Assembly (NCBI RefSeq): GCF_037126285.1
Contig: NZ_CP147012.1
Coordinates: 496,001-560,000 of the forward strand
Direction: 5' to 3'
DNA from: Bernardetia sp. MNP-M8
GTDB lineage: Bacteria; Bacteroidota; Bacteroidia; Cytophagales; Bernardetiaceae
Length of the DNA: 64,000 nucleotides
This document shows positions 34,374-42,838 of the stretch, one piece after another. Under the pieces are notes generated by a model. That model was not told where the DNA came from and searched no databases. It worked only from the letters and a program-made list of their open reading frames with translations. Each line of letters begins with the position of its first letter. The stretch's first letter is position 1. The position numbers and the translations under genes are program-made.

Positions 34374-35012
34374 ATGTTAAATTCAAATCAGAAAACACAC
34401 AAAGTATTCAATCTTATTATTCTTGATGAGAGTGGTTCGATGAATTCTATCAAAGAAACTATTATTAGTGGTTTTAATGAAGTTGTCCAGACTGTAAAAG
34501 GAGTTGCTGAGCAGTATCCAGAGCAAGGTCATTTTATTAGTCTTGTTACCTTCAATTCTTTGCATACAAAAACACTTTTAGAAAATGAAAGTGTAGAAAA
34601 ACTAAATGAAATTGACAAGACAAAATACAACCCAACAGCAGGAACGCCCCTTTTTGATGCTATGGGAAACAGTATTTCGCAGCTTCGAAAAATAACTCAA
34701 ACACATTCAGAGTATAATGTTTTGGTTACAATCTTGACAGACGGAGAAGAAAATTCATCAAAAGAATTCAATGGAGCAACCATCAAAAAAATGGTTGAGG
34801 AGTTAAAACAAGAAAACTGGACATTTACCTATATTGGAGCAAATCACGATGTAGAAGCATTTGCAGCTACAATTTCTATTACTAATACAATGAAATTTGA
34901 GGCAAATACGCAAGACATTAAAAAAATGTTTAGCAAAGAAAAAGCATCACGTATGAAATATAGTGCAAAGATTAGAAATAACGAAGATACAAAAGATGAT
35001 TTTTATAGTTAA
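34374..35012 (+). CDS. Cytoplasmic VWA-domain protein
   Basis: Starting at ATG 34374 (MLNSNQKTHKVFNLIILDESGSM) the protein has 212 aa and no signal peptide. It is a compact von Willebrand factor A domain with a complete metal-ion-dependent adhesion site: DESGS, the Thr in NPTAGTPLFDAMG, and the Asp in LTDGEENSS. The C-terminal 50 residues (ITNTMKFEANTQDIKKMFSKEKASRMKYS) are a short helical tail. VWA domains bind partner proteins through a bound Mg2+, but no partner gene (such as a MoxR AAA+ ATPase) is adjacent. Such stand-alone bacterial VWA proteins resemble tellurite or phage-stress TerY-like proteins, but that is only suggestive. Confidence 0.82.
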   Translation: MLNSNQKTHKVFNLIILDESGSMNSIKETIISGFNEVVQTVKGVAEQYPEQGHFISLVTFNSLHTKTLLENESVEKLNEIDKTKYNPTAGTPLFDAMGNSISQLRKITQTHSEYNVLVTILTDGEENSSKEFNGATIKKMVEELKQENWTFTYIGANHDVEAFAATISITNTMKFEANTQDIKKMFSKEKASRMKYSAKIRNNEDTKDDFYS

Positions 35013-35027
35013 TTCTATACCTGTTTT

Positions 35028-35061
35028 GTTGTTGGTGTCGCTTCGCTAAAACACCAACAAC
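35028..35061. repeat. GTTGGTGT/ACACCAAC hairpin repeat, best copy
   Basis: GTTGTTGGTGT (35028-35038) and ACACCAACAAC (35051-35061) form a perfect 11-bp stem around CGCTTCGCTAAA. Related copies are at 15434-15457, 53447-53480, 57778-57813 and 61451-61489, with a decayed one near 13134-13172. Confidence 0.8.
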
Positions 35062-35092
35062 GGCAGGAAAGTTAATTCTATATGATACTAAA

Positions 35093-35140
35093 ATAGCGTT
35101 ACAGACTTTTATAAAAAAATAAATAGTTCTGTAACGCTAT
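35093..35140. terminator. Bidirectional terminator between VWA gene and kynU
   Basis: ATAGCGTTACAGA (35093-35105) pairs perfectly with TCTGTAACGCTAT (35128-35140), with a 22-nt AT-rich loop. The convergent stops are at 35012 and 35157. Confidence 0.7.
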
Positions 35141-35156
35141 ATTAAAATAAAAAAAT

Positions 35157-36458
35157 CTACAAAGCAATTTCTTTCAAAATTTCATAAAAACGGTAACAAT
35201 CCATAAAAGAATTATACAAAGGTATAGGTGCAATTCGAATAACATTAGGTTCTCTCCAATCTGAAATAACTCCTTTTTGAGTCAAGATTTCATGATATTT
35301 TTTACCTTCTTTATCAAAAACTAAAGACAACTGACAACCTCTTTCGTTTTTATTTTTTGGAGTAATAATTTGAATTTTGATTTTAGATTGTTCTTTATTA
35401 AAACTTTCTATCAAAAATTCCATATAAGCTGTTAGTTGTTCACTTTTTTCTCTTAGGTTTTCAAAACCTGCTTCCTGAAAAATATCTAAAGAGGCTTTGT
35501 GTGCTGCCATTGGCAAAATCTGTGCATTACTTAGCTGCCAACCTTCTGCACCACGCATCGGAATAAATCCTTTTTTCATCTGAAAACGAACTTTTTCATC
35601 GTGTCCCCACCAACCTGCAAAACGTGGAAGCGAATCATCATCAGCATATTTTTCATTTACAAATACTCCAGAAGTTCCACCAGCACCTGAGTTGAGGTAT
35701 TTGTAGCTACACCATGTGGCAAAATCTACATTCCAATCACTTAGTTTTAAAGGAACATTTCCTGCTGCATGAGCCAAATCAAATCCTGCTGTTGCACCTA
35801 CTTTATGGGCTGCTTTTGTAATTTTTTCTAAGTCAAAAAATTGTCCTGTGTAATAATTTACACCACCAAACATAACTAGAGCCAATTCATCTCCTAATTC
35901 TTCTATTTTTTTTGTAATATCTTCTGTTCTTAGTGTTTCTTCATTTTCTCTAGGAATCATTTCTACAATGGCATCGTATGGCGAAAATCCGTGAAATTTA
36001 ACTTGAGATTCGACAGCATACTGGTCAGAAGGAAAAGCTCCACCTTCCATCAATATTTTGAAACGCTTTTGAGTGGGACGATAAAAAGAAACCATCAATA
36101 AATGCAAATTGACAGTAAGGTTATTCATAACCACTACCTCAATTGGTTTTGCACCTACAATTTTGGCTGTTTGATTTGTAAGGAGTTTATGATAGGAGAG
36201 CCATGGATTTTTTCCATGAAAATGCCCCTCTACACCCAAATTTTTCCAATCTTCTAATTCTTGTTCAATATAGGCTTTAGTAGTTTTGGGTTGAAGCCCC
36301 AAAGAATTTCCACAAAAATAAACTACCTCTTTAGTATCAGAATTAGTTGTACCTAAAACTGATTTCATTGTAGGAATCCAAAATTTATCTCTAAAATGAG
36401 CTAGAGAATCATTATTGTCTAATTGTGCTGCAAAGTCTTTAGTGGTTTCAAAGTTCAT
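35157..36458 (-). CDS. kynU: Kynureninase
   Basis: This PLP enzyme cleaves kynurenine or 3-hydroxykynurenine to anthranilate or 3-hydroxyanthranilate plus alanine, in tryptophan breakdown or the kynurenine route to NAD. The 433-aa length is typical. Visible hallmarks are VYFCGNSLGLQPK near the N-terminus, FPSDQYAVESQ, the PLP-phosphate region DLAHAAGNVPL, the lysine loop WCSYKYLNSGAGGTSGVFV, and the C-terminal WREPNVIRIAPIPLYNSF. No other kynurenine-pathway gene is adjacent. Its neighbour upstream (36498) is a polysaccharide exporter on the same strand, only 39 bp away, which is unexpected company. Confidence 0.95.
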   Translation of the reverse strand: MNFETTKDFAAQLDNNDSLAHFRDKFWIPTMKSVLGTTNSDTKEVVYFCGNSLGLQPKTTKAYIEQELEDWKNLGVEGHFHGKNPWLSYHKLLTNQTAKIVGAKPIEVVVMNNLTVNLHLLMVSFYRPTQKRFKILMEGGAFPSDQYAVESQVKFHGFSPYDAIVEMIPRENEETLRTEDITKKIEELGDELALVMFGGVNYYTGQFFDLEKITKAAHKVGATAGFDLAHAAGNVPLKLSDWNVDFATWCSYKYLNSGAGGTSGVFVNEKYADDDSLPRFAGWWGHDEKVRFQMKKGFIPMRGAEGWQLSNAQILPMAAHKASLDIFQEAGFENLREKSEQLTAYMEFLIESFNKEQSKIKIQIITPKNKNERGCQLSLVFDKEGKKYHEILTQKGVISDWREPNVIRIAPIPLYNSFMDCYRFYEILKEIAL

Positions 36459-36497
36459 TTTTGGTAATTTTGTTTGCGTGATTTTTTATAAATTATT

Positions 36498-37313
36498 TTA
36501 GCGATTTATTATGAAGAAAAAGTTAGTTATGAAAAAAGCAAAGTTCATAATTGTTCCTACAATTCCAATCAGAGACGTATTTGTTTGTAGTGCTTTATTT
36601 CCTTTCAATGGTTCTACATAAATAATATCCCCAGGTTGGACATAAAAAAGAGGAGAAGTAAGAATATCATCTTGAGTAAGATCTACATAATAGCTTTCTA
36701 ATGTAGCTCCTTTTCGTCTCATAATCCTTACTTTTTGTCTGTTGGCTGTAACTAAAGGCTCACCTGCCAAAGCCATTACATCTAAAATGGTAGTCATACG
36801 CATATTGTAGATTGTAATCTGTCCTGGTGCAGTTACTTCTCCAAGCATAGTAACTTGAAAAGTAAGCAATTGCACTTTTACTATTACTTCTGTAAATCGC
36901 TCTTCTACTTCAGCTTTTATTTTACTAGCTGCTTCATCTACTGTAAGTCCAGCTACCTGTACACTTCCAACTAGAGGAACTTGCACAAAGCCACTATCAC
37001 TAATTGTATACCCTGATAAAAGAGCATTCCCATTTTGTCCACTTCCTCCTCCTTGTTTAGATTGTATATTACTAGCCTCTGTTGTACCCAAATCATATTT
37101 TGAAGGCACAATACTTTGTACGTTAATACCTAAAATATCGTAAGACTGTAATCTATATGAAGTAAAATCTAAAGAATAACTTGAAGGGGTGGTGCTTCCT
37201 ATATTTGGATTTTCTTGTTGTTTTCCTTTTAAATAAGTGAGGTTACGAGTAGGAACACAACTAAAAAAAGATAAAATAGATAAGAGAAGTAAAAGTAAAG
37301 TAATATTTTTCAT
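36498..37313 (-). CDS. Wza-like polysaccharide export lipoprotein
   Basis: Starting at ATG 37313 the 271-aa protein has a lipoprotein signal peptide with lipobox (LLSILSFFSC), consistent with an outer-membrane lipoprotein. The polysaccharide export (Poly_export) domain is seen in YRLQSYDILGINVQSI and GYTISDSGFVQVPLVGSVQVAGLTVDEAASKIK. An SLBB-type region follows (VTMLGEVTAPGQITIYNMRMTTILDVMALAGEP), then FYVQPGDIIYVEP. It ends in a hydrophobic helix (GIVGTIMNFAFFITNFFFII), as in Bacteroidota members of this family. The frame is open upstream to 37394, but that part is not signal-like. It would carry exopolysaccharide across the envelope; no Wzc-type partner is in the window. Confidence 0.88.
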   Translation of the reverse strand: MKNITLLLLLLSILSFFSCVPTRNLTYLKGKQQENPNIGSTTPSSYSLDFTSYRLQSYDILGINVQSIVPSKYDLGTTEASNIQSKQGGGSGQNGNALLSGYTISDSGFVQVPLVGSVQVAGLTVDEAASKIKAEVEERFTEVIVKVQLLTFQVTMLGEVTAPGQITIYNMRMTTILDVMALAGEPLVTANRQKVRIMRRKGATLESYYVDLTQDDILTSPLFYVQPGDIIYVEPLKGNKALQTNTSLIGIVGTIMNFAFFITNFFFIINR

Positions 37314-37335
37314 AATAGCATTTAATAATAAAATA

Positions 37336-37367
37336 ACCTTCAATTCTGTTTTCTCAGAGTTGAAGGT
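37336..37367 (-). terminator. Hairpin between the GT2 and Wza-like genes
   Basis: ACCTTCAATTCTG (37336-37348) pairs with CAGAGTTGAAGGT (37355-37367), a 13-bp stem with one T-G wobble. On the minus strand it follows the GT2 stop (37407) and leads into TTATTTTATT. It would end or attenuate the GT2 transcript before the export gene. Confidence 0.65.
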
Positions 37368-37406
37368 AAAATAAAATACAAATTTGTGGCACAATCTTTT
37401 TATGGT

Positions 37407-38225
37407 TTATACTTCCACTTCATTATTTGAATATGAGTTAGAAGCTGCATAAACAAGTTCTAATTTTTCTTGAGTAATACCATGGAAATACTGAGGTATT
37501 TTCGACAAAGGCTTCATAAAACGAGTATAAAACTTAGGTTGTAAGTCATTGATTTTCCAAGCTTTATAGTCTTCTATATTTGCCATCAAACGATTTCTCA
37601 AGCTACTATTGCTTTTTCCTCCTGTACGCATACTAGCCATTACCATAGGTATATAAGTTGCTGATATTTTATTTTTCAAAAGCATACGCAAAGTAAGTTC
37701 ATAATCGGCAGCACTTTTAAATCGGGTATCATACACTCCATATTTTTGATAGCATTCTTTTTTTATAAAAAGAGCAGGATGAGGAGGCATCCAGCCTTTA
37801 TAAAAACTATCACAGTCAAATTCTCCAGATTGCCAATATCTAATTACTTTTTGAGTATCTTCTTTATCTACATAGAGCAAATCGCCATATACAGCATCGG
37901 TATTTTTTTCTTCAAAAGCTTTCACAAAAGAAGAAACTACTTTATTATTTGGATAAAAATCATCAGAATGAAGTAACCCTATAATATCTCCACTACACAT
38001 ACGAATTCCTTTGTTGATAGCATCATAAAGCCCTTCATCTTTCTCTGAAATAAAACGAGTAATACGATTTTGATACATACGTATCAATTCGGTAGTTCCG
38101 TCTGTTGAGGCTCCGTCAATAAGAATATATTCTAAGTCAGGATAATCTTGATTTAAAACAGATTCAATAGCGTCTGCTACCATTGATACGTTGTTATAAA
38201 CTACAGTTACAATGGAAACTTTCAA
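37407..38225 (-). CDS. Family 2 glycosyltransferase
   Basis: A cytoplasmic inverting GT-A enzyme of 272 aa, probably adding a sugar to a lipid-linked glycan. The start MKVSIVTVVYNNVSMVADAIESVLNQDYPDLEYILIDGASTDGT is textbook GT2, and the metal-binding DxD-like motif is LLHSDDFYP. The acceptor region contains PPHPALFIKKECYQKYGVYD and FKSAADYELTLRML, with the catalytic Asp. It is followed on the same strand by the Wza-like exporter, suggesting a small surface-polysaccharide unit, although a hairpin separates them. Donor and acceptor cannot be predicted. Confidence 0.9.
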   Translation of the reverse strand: MKVSIVTVVYNNVSMVADAIESVLNQDYPDLEYILIDGASTDGTTELIRMYQNRITRFISEKDEGLYDAINKGIRMCSGDIIGLLHSDDFYPNNKVVSSFVKAFEEKNTDAVYGDLLYVDKEDTQKVIRYWQSGEFDCDSFYKGWMPPHPALFIKKECYQKYGVYDTRFKSAADYELTLRMLLKNKISATYIPMVMASMRTGGKSNSSLRNRLMANIEDYKAWKINDLQPKFYTRFMKPLSKIPQYFHGITQEKLELVYAASNSYSNNEVEV

Positions 38226-38388
38226 TTTTTTTTAGGTTAAGTTAAATGTCTAGTTGTTCTATTTCTATCTCATGTATAGAAACAACTTGTTATATTTGTA
38301 ATAGATAGTTTTTACTATTTTAGGTAGAAAAAACTACATTCAAACTTATTAAGATTTAGAATTGATAAATCAGTAAAGCTAAAATTAA

Positions 38389-38465
38389 ACTTATCAGTAT
38401 ACTCAATGGTATCAGATAATTCACTTTTTAACTATACTTATACCTTTAAGGTATCTGAGTGTTTA
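38389..38465. repeat. Two-hairpin dispersed repeat, copy 2
   Basis: ACTTATCAGTATAC...GGTATCAGATAATTC, then CACTTTTTAACTATACTT, then the hairpin ATACCTTTAAGGTAT. It aligns along its length with the copies at 21178-21251 and 51925-52002, but both palindromes have changed in a compensatory way (ATACC/GGTAT instead of ACACC/GGTGT). Confidence 0.7.
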
Positions 38466-38822
38466 AATATACACTTCTAAAACTAATTTTGATTGAATAT
38501 ACTATTACATAGTAAAAAATAAAATTATTTTTGTTCAGAATAATTTCACACAAAATTGCAAATTTTTATACAAAAATCAACTATTATTTCGATATATTTT
38601 TTATTTTTTGTTGTCTTTCATCACTAATTTAACAAAGCAAAGAATAAATTGTGATATACTATTTTAATAGGCTTTACACATTTGCTTGTTAATTTCACTA
38701 TGCTGAAACACCTATAAAGACTGTGTTTTTTACTGTATTCTATGACACACAAAATACGATTGTTCTATTTTAAACACTTCAGAAAAAGCTCTCTTAACAA
38801 ACAAGTTCTCATAAAAATAAGA

Positions 38823-38852
38823 AGTCTTATTCTAAAACAGTAGAATAAGACT
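38823..38852 (-). terminator. Terminator of pckA
   Basis: AGTCTTATTCTA (38823-38834) pairs perfectly with TAGAATAAGACT (38841-38852). On the minus strand it lies 38 bp after the pckA stop. Confidence 0.8.
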
Positions 38853-38889
38853 CCTTAAAATTATAATTTGAAATTATCTTGAAATAAGA

Positions 38890-40503
38890 TTACGAATTTG
38901 CCATTGCTTTAGGTGCTCCAGCCATAATCTCATCATTTGCATACTCTGCATATTTTTCGAAGTTAGTTACAAATGCAGTCGCTAATTTATTAGCAGTAGC
39001 ATCATATTCTTCTTTATTTTCCCATGTATTTTTAGGATTCAAGATTTCAGTAGGAACATTTGGACATTCACTAGGAATTTTTACTCCAAAAATTGGTTGT
39101 TCCTCAAAGTTTACATTATCTAATTTTCCTTCTAAAGCAGCTGTAATCATAGCACGAGTATAAGAAAGTTTCATTCTTGAACCTACACCATAGCCACCAC
39201 CAGACCATCCAGTATTGATAAGCCAAACGTTTACATTTGATTCTTCCATTTTCTTACCCAACATTTCTGCATATTTAGTAGGGTGCAAAGGTAAAAAGGC
39301 AGCACCAAAACAAGCAGAAAAAGTACGTTGTGGTTCTGTAATACCTACTTCTGTTCCTGCAACTTTGGCAGTATAACCCGAAATAAAGTGATACATAGCT
39401 TGTCCTTTTTCTAGTTTAGAAATTGGAGGCAATACACCATACGCATCACAAGTAAGGAAGAAAATATTTTTTGGAACACCACCAACAGAAGGCTCAACAG
39501 CATTATCAATATGATAAATTGGATAAGCTACACGAGTATTTTCAGTAACTGAAGCGTTGAGATAATCTACTTTTCTAGTTCCTTCATGGAAGCGAGTATT
39601 TTCTAATAATGCACCAAACTTAACAGCATTAAAGATTTGAGGCTCTTTCTCTTCTGTAAGGTCAATTACTTTTGCATAACAACCACCTTCAAAATTGAAA
39701 ACCGAATCAGAAGTCCAGCCATGCTCATCATCTCCAATAAGAGGACGGTTAGGGTCTGCTGAAAGTGTAGTTTTTCCTGTTCCAGAAAGACCAAAGAAAA
39801 TAGCTGTATCACCATCTTGTCCAATATTTGCAGAGCAGTGCATCGACAATACTTTGTGTTTATGAGGAAGCAAATAATTCAAGACAGAGAAAATTCCTTT
39901 TTTCATTTCTCCTGTGTAACCTGTTCCACCAATCAAAATCATTTTTTTAGTGAAATTGATAATAGCAAAGTTAGCTTGGCGAGTACCATCTACTTCTGGA
40001 TCAGCTTCGTATTCTGGAACTTGAAGAATAGTGAAAGTAGGATTAAAAGATTCAAATTCTGTTTGTTCTGGACGAATAAACATGTTATGACAAAAAAGAT
40101 TCGAACAAGCATTTGTATTAATAACACGTAGCTTAAGTTGATAATTTGTATCTGCACCTGCATACGCATCACGCACATAAAGATCTTTTCCTTCTAATGA
40201 TGCAATCATTTTTTCCATTAGAGCATCAAATTTTTCTGGAGAGAAGGCAATGTTTATATCTCCCCACCATACTGAATTTTCAGTTTCTGCATCTTTTACA
40301 ATAAATCTATCTTTAGGAGAACGCCCTGTAAATTTGCCTGTATCAAACATTAAAGCTCCTGTATCGTTCAAAACACCTTCTTTTTTATCTAGTGCATGTT
40401 CAATAAGCTCTGCTGCTGGCAAGTTCCAATATACGTTCGCTGCATGTTTTATTCCTAGCTCCTCAATTCCTGATTGGTTAGACTTGACTCCGTGTTGTTG
40501 CAT
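38890..40503 (-). CDS. pckA: Phosphoenolpyruvate carboxykinase (ATP)
   Basis: The enzyme converts oxaloacetate plus ATP to phosphoenolpyruvate, CO2 and ADP, the first step of gluconeogenesis. The 537-aa length is standard. The kinase-type P-loop GLSGTGKTTLS, the metal and substrate region IGDDEHGW, the RSPKDRFIVKD start region, and KVIDLTEEKEPQIFNAVKFG are all present. It is a single-gene unit with terminator 38823-38852. The nearest good promoter (40877-40906) lies far upstream, implying a leader of more than 350 nt. Confidence 0.96.
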   Translation of the reverse strand: MQQHGVKSNQSGIEELGIKHAANVYWNLPAAELIEHALDKKEGVLNDTGALMFDTGKFTGRSPKDRFIVKDAETENSVWWGDINIAFSPEKFDALMEKMIASLEGKDLYVRDAYAGADTNYQLKLRVINTNACSNLFCHNMFIRPEQTEFESFNPTFTILQVPEYEADPEVDGTRQANFAIINFTKKMILIGGTGYTGEMKKGIFSVLNYLLPHKHKVLSMHCSANIGQDGDTAIFFGLSGTGKTTLSADPNRPLIGDDEHGWTSDSVFNFEGGCYAKVIDLTEEKEPQIFNAVKFGALLENTRFHEGTRKVDYLNASVTENTRVAYPIYHIDNAVEPSVGGVPKNIFFLTCDAYGVLPPISKLEKGQAMYHFISGYTAKVAGTEVGITEPQRTFSACFGAAFLPLHPTKYAEMLGKKMEESNVNVWLINTGWSGGGYGVGSRMKLSYTRAMITAALEGKLDNVNFEEQPIFGVKIPSECPNVPTEILNPKNTWENKEEYDATANKLATAFVTNFEKYAEYANDEIMAGAPKAMANS

Positions 40504-41166
40504 AATTAAATGTCAGTATAAAATTGGTAAAATCAAAAAAGCCAATCTATTTTCCATACCTAATGAAAAACAAATTGGCAAAATATCAAAATGAGTATAT
40601 AATTTTTTTAGTAGAAGTAATTTTTCTATTTTTTTCAGTCGTATTCTCTTTTATAACTAAAAGTAAAGACAAAAGAAAACTGCATTTTTCAGCACTCAAA
40701 AACATTCCCTTATTAATTTTGGACAGAAGAAGAATCAAATCAGAAAAAATGTTTTCTTGAGATGACTTTTCAAACATTATTTTTAATAAGTTTGATTGTA
40801 TTTTTAAAAAAAGAGGCTTCAAAAGCAATAGACGCATAAACAGTTATTTGCTGACAAATACAAATTAGTCCCTACACAAATGTAAATTGTAATTATTGCA
40901 CACAAAGATACAATTATTTTTATGATGTAACGCAAAATTCACACCGAAAAAATGAAATAAATACCCTTGTTTGCCATTGTAAAAGGTTATAGGTGATTTT
41001 TAAGTAGCTCATTCTATTAAAATTCAAAAAAAATTATTAATTTAAAAGATTAAGAACTTTAAAAGTCGGCTAAAAAAGCAATATTTTTCAACAAAAGTCT
41101 TTATAATCAAGTAATATAATCACTACCTTGATTTGTTGGTTTTGGATATAAAAAACTTCTTTAATT
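40504..41166. other. Long intergenic region between divergent pckA and YHS genes
   Basis: In 663 bp the main signal is a minus-strand promoter at 40877-40906. Two open frames of about 80 codons on opposite strands (around 40524-40837) overlap each other, lack family-like sequence and are probably chance in AT-rich DNA. A plus-strand TACCTTGA near 41133-41140 could be the -7 box of the YHS gene. Confidence 0.4.
40877..40906 (-). promoter_or_regulatory. Candidate pckA promoter, far upstream
   Basis: On the minus strand, TTTG (complement of 40903-40906) and a perfect TAnnTTTG box, TACATTTG (complement of 40877-40884), are 18 bp apart. Transcription would start near 40870, leaving a leader of about 365 nt before the pckA ATG at 40503. 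Confidence 0.5.
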
Positions 41167-41655
41167 ATGAAAAACAAAAAAACACATAGCCTTTACATAT
41201 TTCTATTTTTAGTGTTTAACGTCCTAATCATAGGAGGCTCACAGGCTCAACAACTAACAGAAAAACACTGTATTACGCATTTTAATCTTGATAAAGGAGT
41301 AGCCATTGAGGGTTATGATGTGGTTTCTTATTTTGTAGAAGACAAACCACAAAAAGGAAAAGCATCTATTTCTGCAAAATACTTAGGTGTAATTTATAGA
41401 TTTTCTACTAAAGAACACCGAGATTTATTTATCAAAAACCCTCAAAAATATATGCCTCAATATGGTGGCTGGTGTGCTTATGCAATGGGTGCAAAGGATG
41501 AAAAAGTGGATATGAATCCAGAAAACTATAAGATTATAGATGGAAAACTCTATCTTTTTTATAAAAATTTCTTCACAGATACATTAGATGATTGGAATGA
41601 AGATGAAGAAAATCTAAAGCAAAAAGCTAATAAAAACTGGTCAGAAGTGAAATAA
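41167..41655 (+). CDS. Exported YHS-domain protein
   Basis: The 162-aa protein has a signal peptide ending GGSQAQ and then a YHS-type domain: VAIEGYDVVSYFVEDKPQKGKASISAKYLGVIYRFSTKEHRDLFIKNPQKYMPQYGGWCAYAMG. The YHS Cys is present in GGWCAYA. YHS domains are small metal-linked modules found in metal-handling enzymes and as stand-alone periplasmic proteins of uncertain role. A charged C-terminal tail follows. It is the first of a plus-strand group; the LytTR gene begins 35 bp later. Confidence 0.85.
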   Translation: MKNKKTHSLYIFLFLVFNVLIIGGSQAQQLTEKHCITHFNLDKGVAIEGYDVVSYFVEDKPQKGKASISAKYLGVIYRFSTKEHRDLFIKNPQKYMPQYGGWCAYAMGAKDEKVDMNPENYKIIDGKLYLFYKNFFTDTLDDWNEDEENLKQKANKNWSEVK

Positions 41656-41689
41656 TACTGTCTTTTTGCTTTGTAAAAATAGTTTTCAA

Positions 41690-42658
41690 ATGAATATTTT
41701 ACAGTTACTCAAAAAACCTCATCCTTTTATTTTTAATATAGGAAGTATTTTAGTTCCTTCCTTGATTACTTTTTTAGTGATTTTGGTTTTTGCTCCTTTC
41801 GGTTTAGTTCAGTCTGATGTGTTGAACCGTTTTAGCTATGCTATTTTTTTTAGTGCAGTAGTTGCTTTTTGTATTTGGGTAGGTGTAAGAGGACTACAAA
41901 AAGTATTCTCTAAATCTTTTGAAGAAGAAAACTGGACAGTAGGAAAAGAAATAAGCCTAGTTTTTACGATTCTAACATTTATTATTTTTGTAACCTTCTT
42001 TATTTTTGCTTTTCTGAAAGGTTTTGAAAACTTAGGAGCTTTGTTTCAAATCATGTTCGTTCGGACACTTCTCATTTCGTTTTTTCCAATCTTGATAATG
42101 ATTCTTTACGAGCAGTATTATCATCAAAAACAAAAGTGGAAAGAAGCAGAATCGCTCAATCAAAGACTTCAAGAAAAACAGACTGAATTACAGAAAACAC
42201 AAATTAAACTCAAAGCAGAATTTGAGAACAAACTTCAAAATCAAGTAGAGGAAAAAATAGAAGAGCAAGTCAGAACAAAAGTAGAGGAAATAGAAAACAC
42301 TATTTCTCAAAAAAAAATCATTTTAGAAGCCGAAAATGGAAAAATTGCTTTGCAATTAGAAAGCAAACAAATTTTTTATCTGCAATCAGAAGGAAATTAT
42401 ATTGAAGTTTTTTATAAATCAGACAATTCTATTCAAAAAGAATTAATCCGAAATAGCTTAAAAAAGCTAGAAGAAAAATTACCTCCAAAAGATTTTTTTA
42501 GGTGTCATAAAAGTTATATCATCAACCTTTCAAAGATTCAGAAAGTAGAAGGAAATGCACGAAATTTAGAATTGGTTTTGCAAAATATCGATACAAAAAT
42601 TCCTGTTTCACGCTCCAAATCAAAAGAACTTTCAGAGTTTCTCAAAGCAAATTCTTAG
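41690..42658 (+). CDS. Membrane-anchored LytTR-family transcriptional regulator
   Basis: Starting at ATG 41690 the 322-aa protein has four hydrophobic segments (about 20-42, 50-68, 82-108 and 115-132), a coiled-coil stretch (WKEAESLNQRLQEKQTELQKTQIKL ... VEEIENTISQKK), and a C-terminal LytTR DNA-binding domain (about 220-318): FYLQSEGNYIEVFYKS, NSLKKLEEKLPPKDFFRCHKSYIINLSKI. It resembles other Bacteroidota 7TM-like or 4TM LytTR sensors and could sense membrane signals and control nearby genes. No receiver domain is present. The in-frame TTG at 41666 was rejected as a start. Confidence 0.88.
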   Translation: MNILQLLKKPHPFIFNIGSILVPSLITFLVILVFAPFGLVQSDVLNRFSYAIFFSAVVAFCIWVGVRGLQKVFSKSFEEENWTVGKEISLVFTILTFIIFVTFFIFAFLKGFENLGALFQIMFVRTLLISFFPILIMILYEQYYHQKQKWKEAESLNQRLQEKQTELQKTQIKLKAEFENKLQNQVEEKIEEQVRTKVEEIENTISQKKIILEAENGKIALQLESKQIFYLQSEGNYIEVFYKSDNSIQKELIRNSLKKLEEKLPPKDFFRCHKSYIINLSKIQKVEGNARNLELVLQNIDTKIPVSRSKSKELSEFLKANS

Positions 42659-42838
42659 TATTTCTTATTTACTTTTAATTTGCTTTTTCCACTTTATACC
42701 ACCCTCTTCCCATTCTTACCAAATAGAGATAAATGATATAGCTATTGCTTTATTATTATTTATTTTTGAGATATGTCGTGGAATTCTGCAACAGTTTTCA
42801 AAAACTTTTGTCTTTACAGATAAAAATAAATCTCTCTT

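Larger units (their letters stand above)
38226..38889. other. Long intergenic region upstream of the GT2 gene
   Basis: This 664-bp region holds a two-hairpin repeat copy (38389-38465) and the pckA terminator (38823-38852). The rest is AT-rich with no ORF above about 30 codons that looks coding. The promoter for the GT2/exporter unit should lie in its left part, but I cannot assign a box. Confidence 0.4.

Noticed and set aside
40524-40837. Open frames of about 80 codons on both strands upstream of pckA
   Set aside because: They overlap each other on opposite strands, are low-complexity (Lys/Ile/Phe), and lie in the probable pckA leader.
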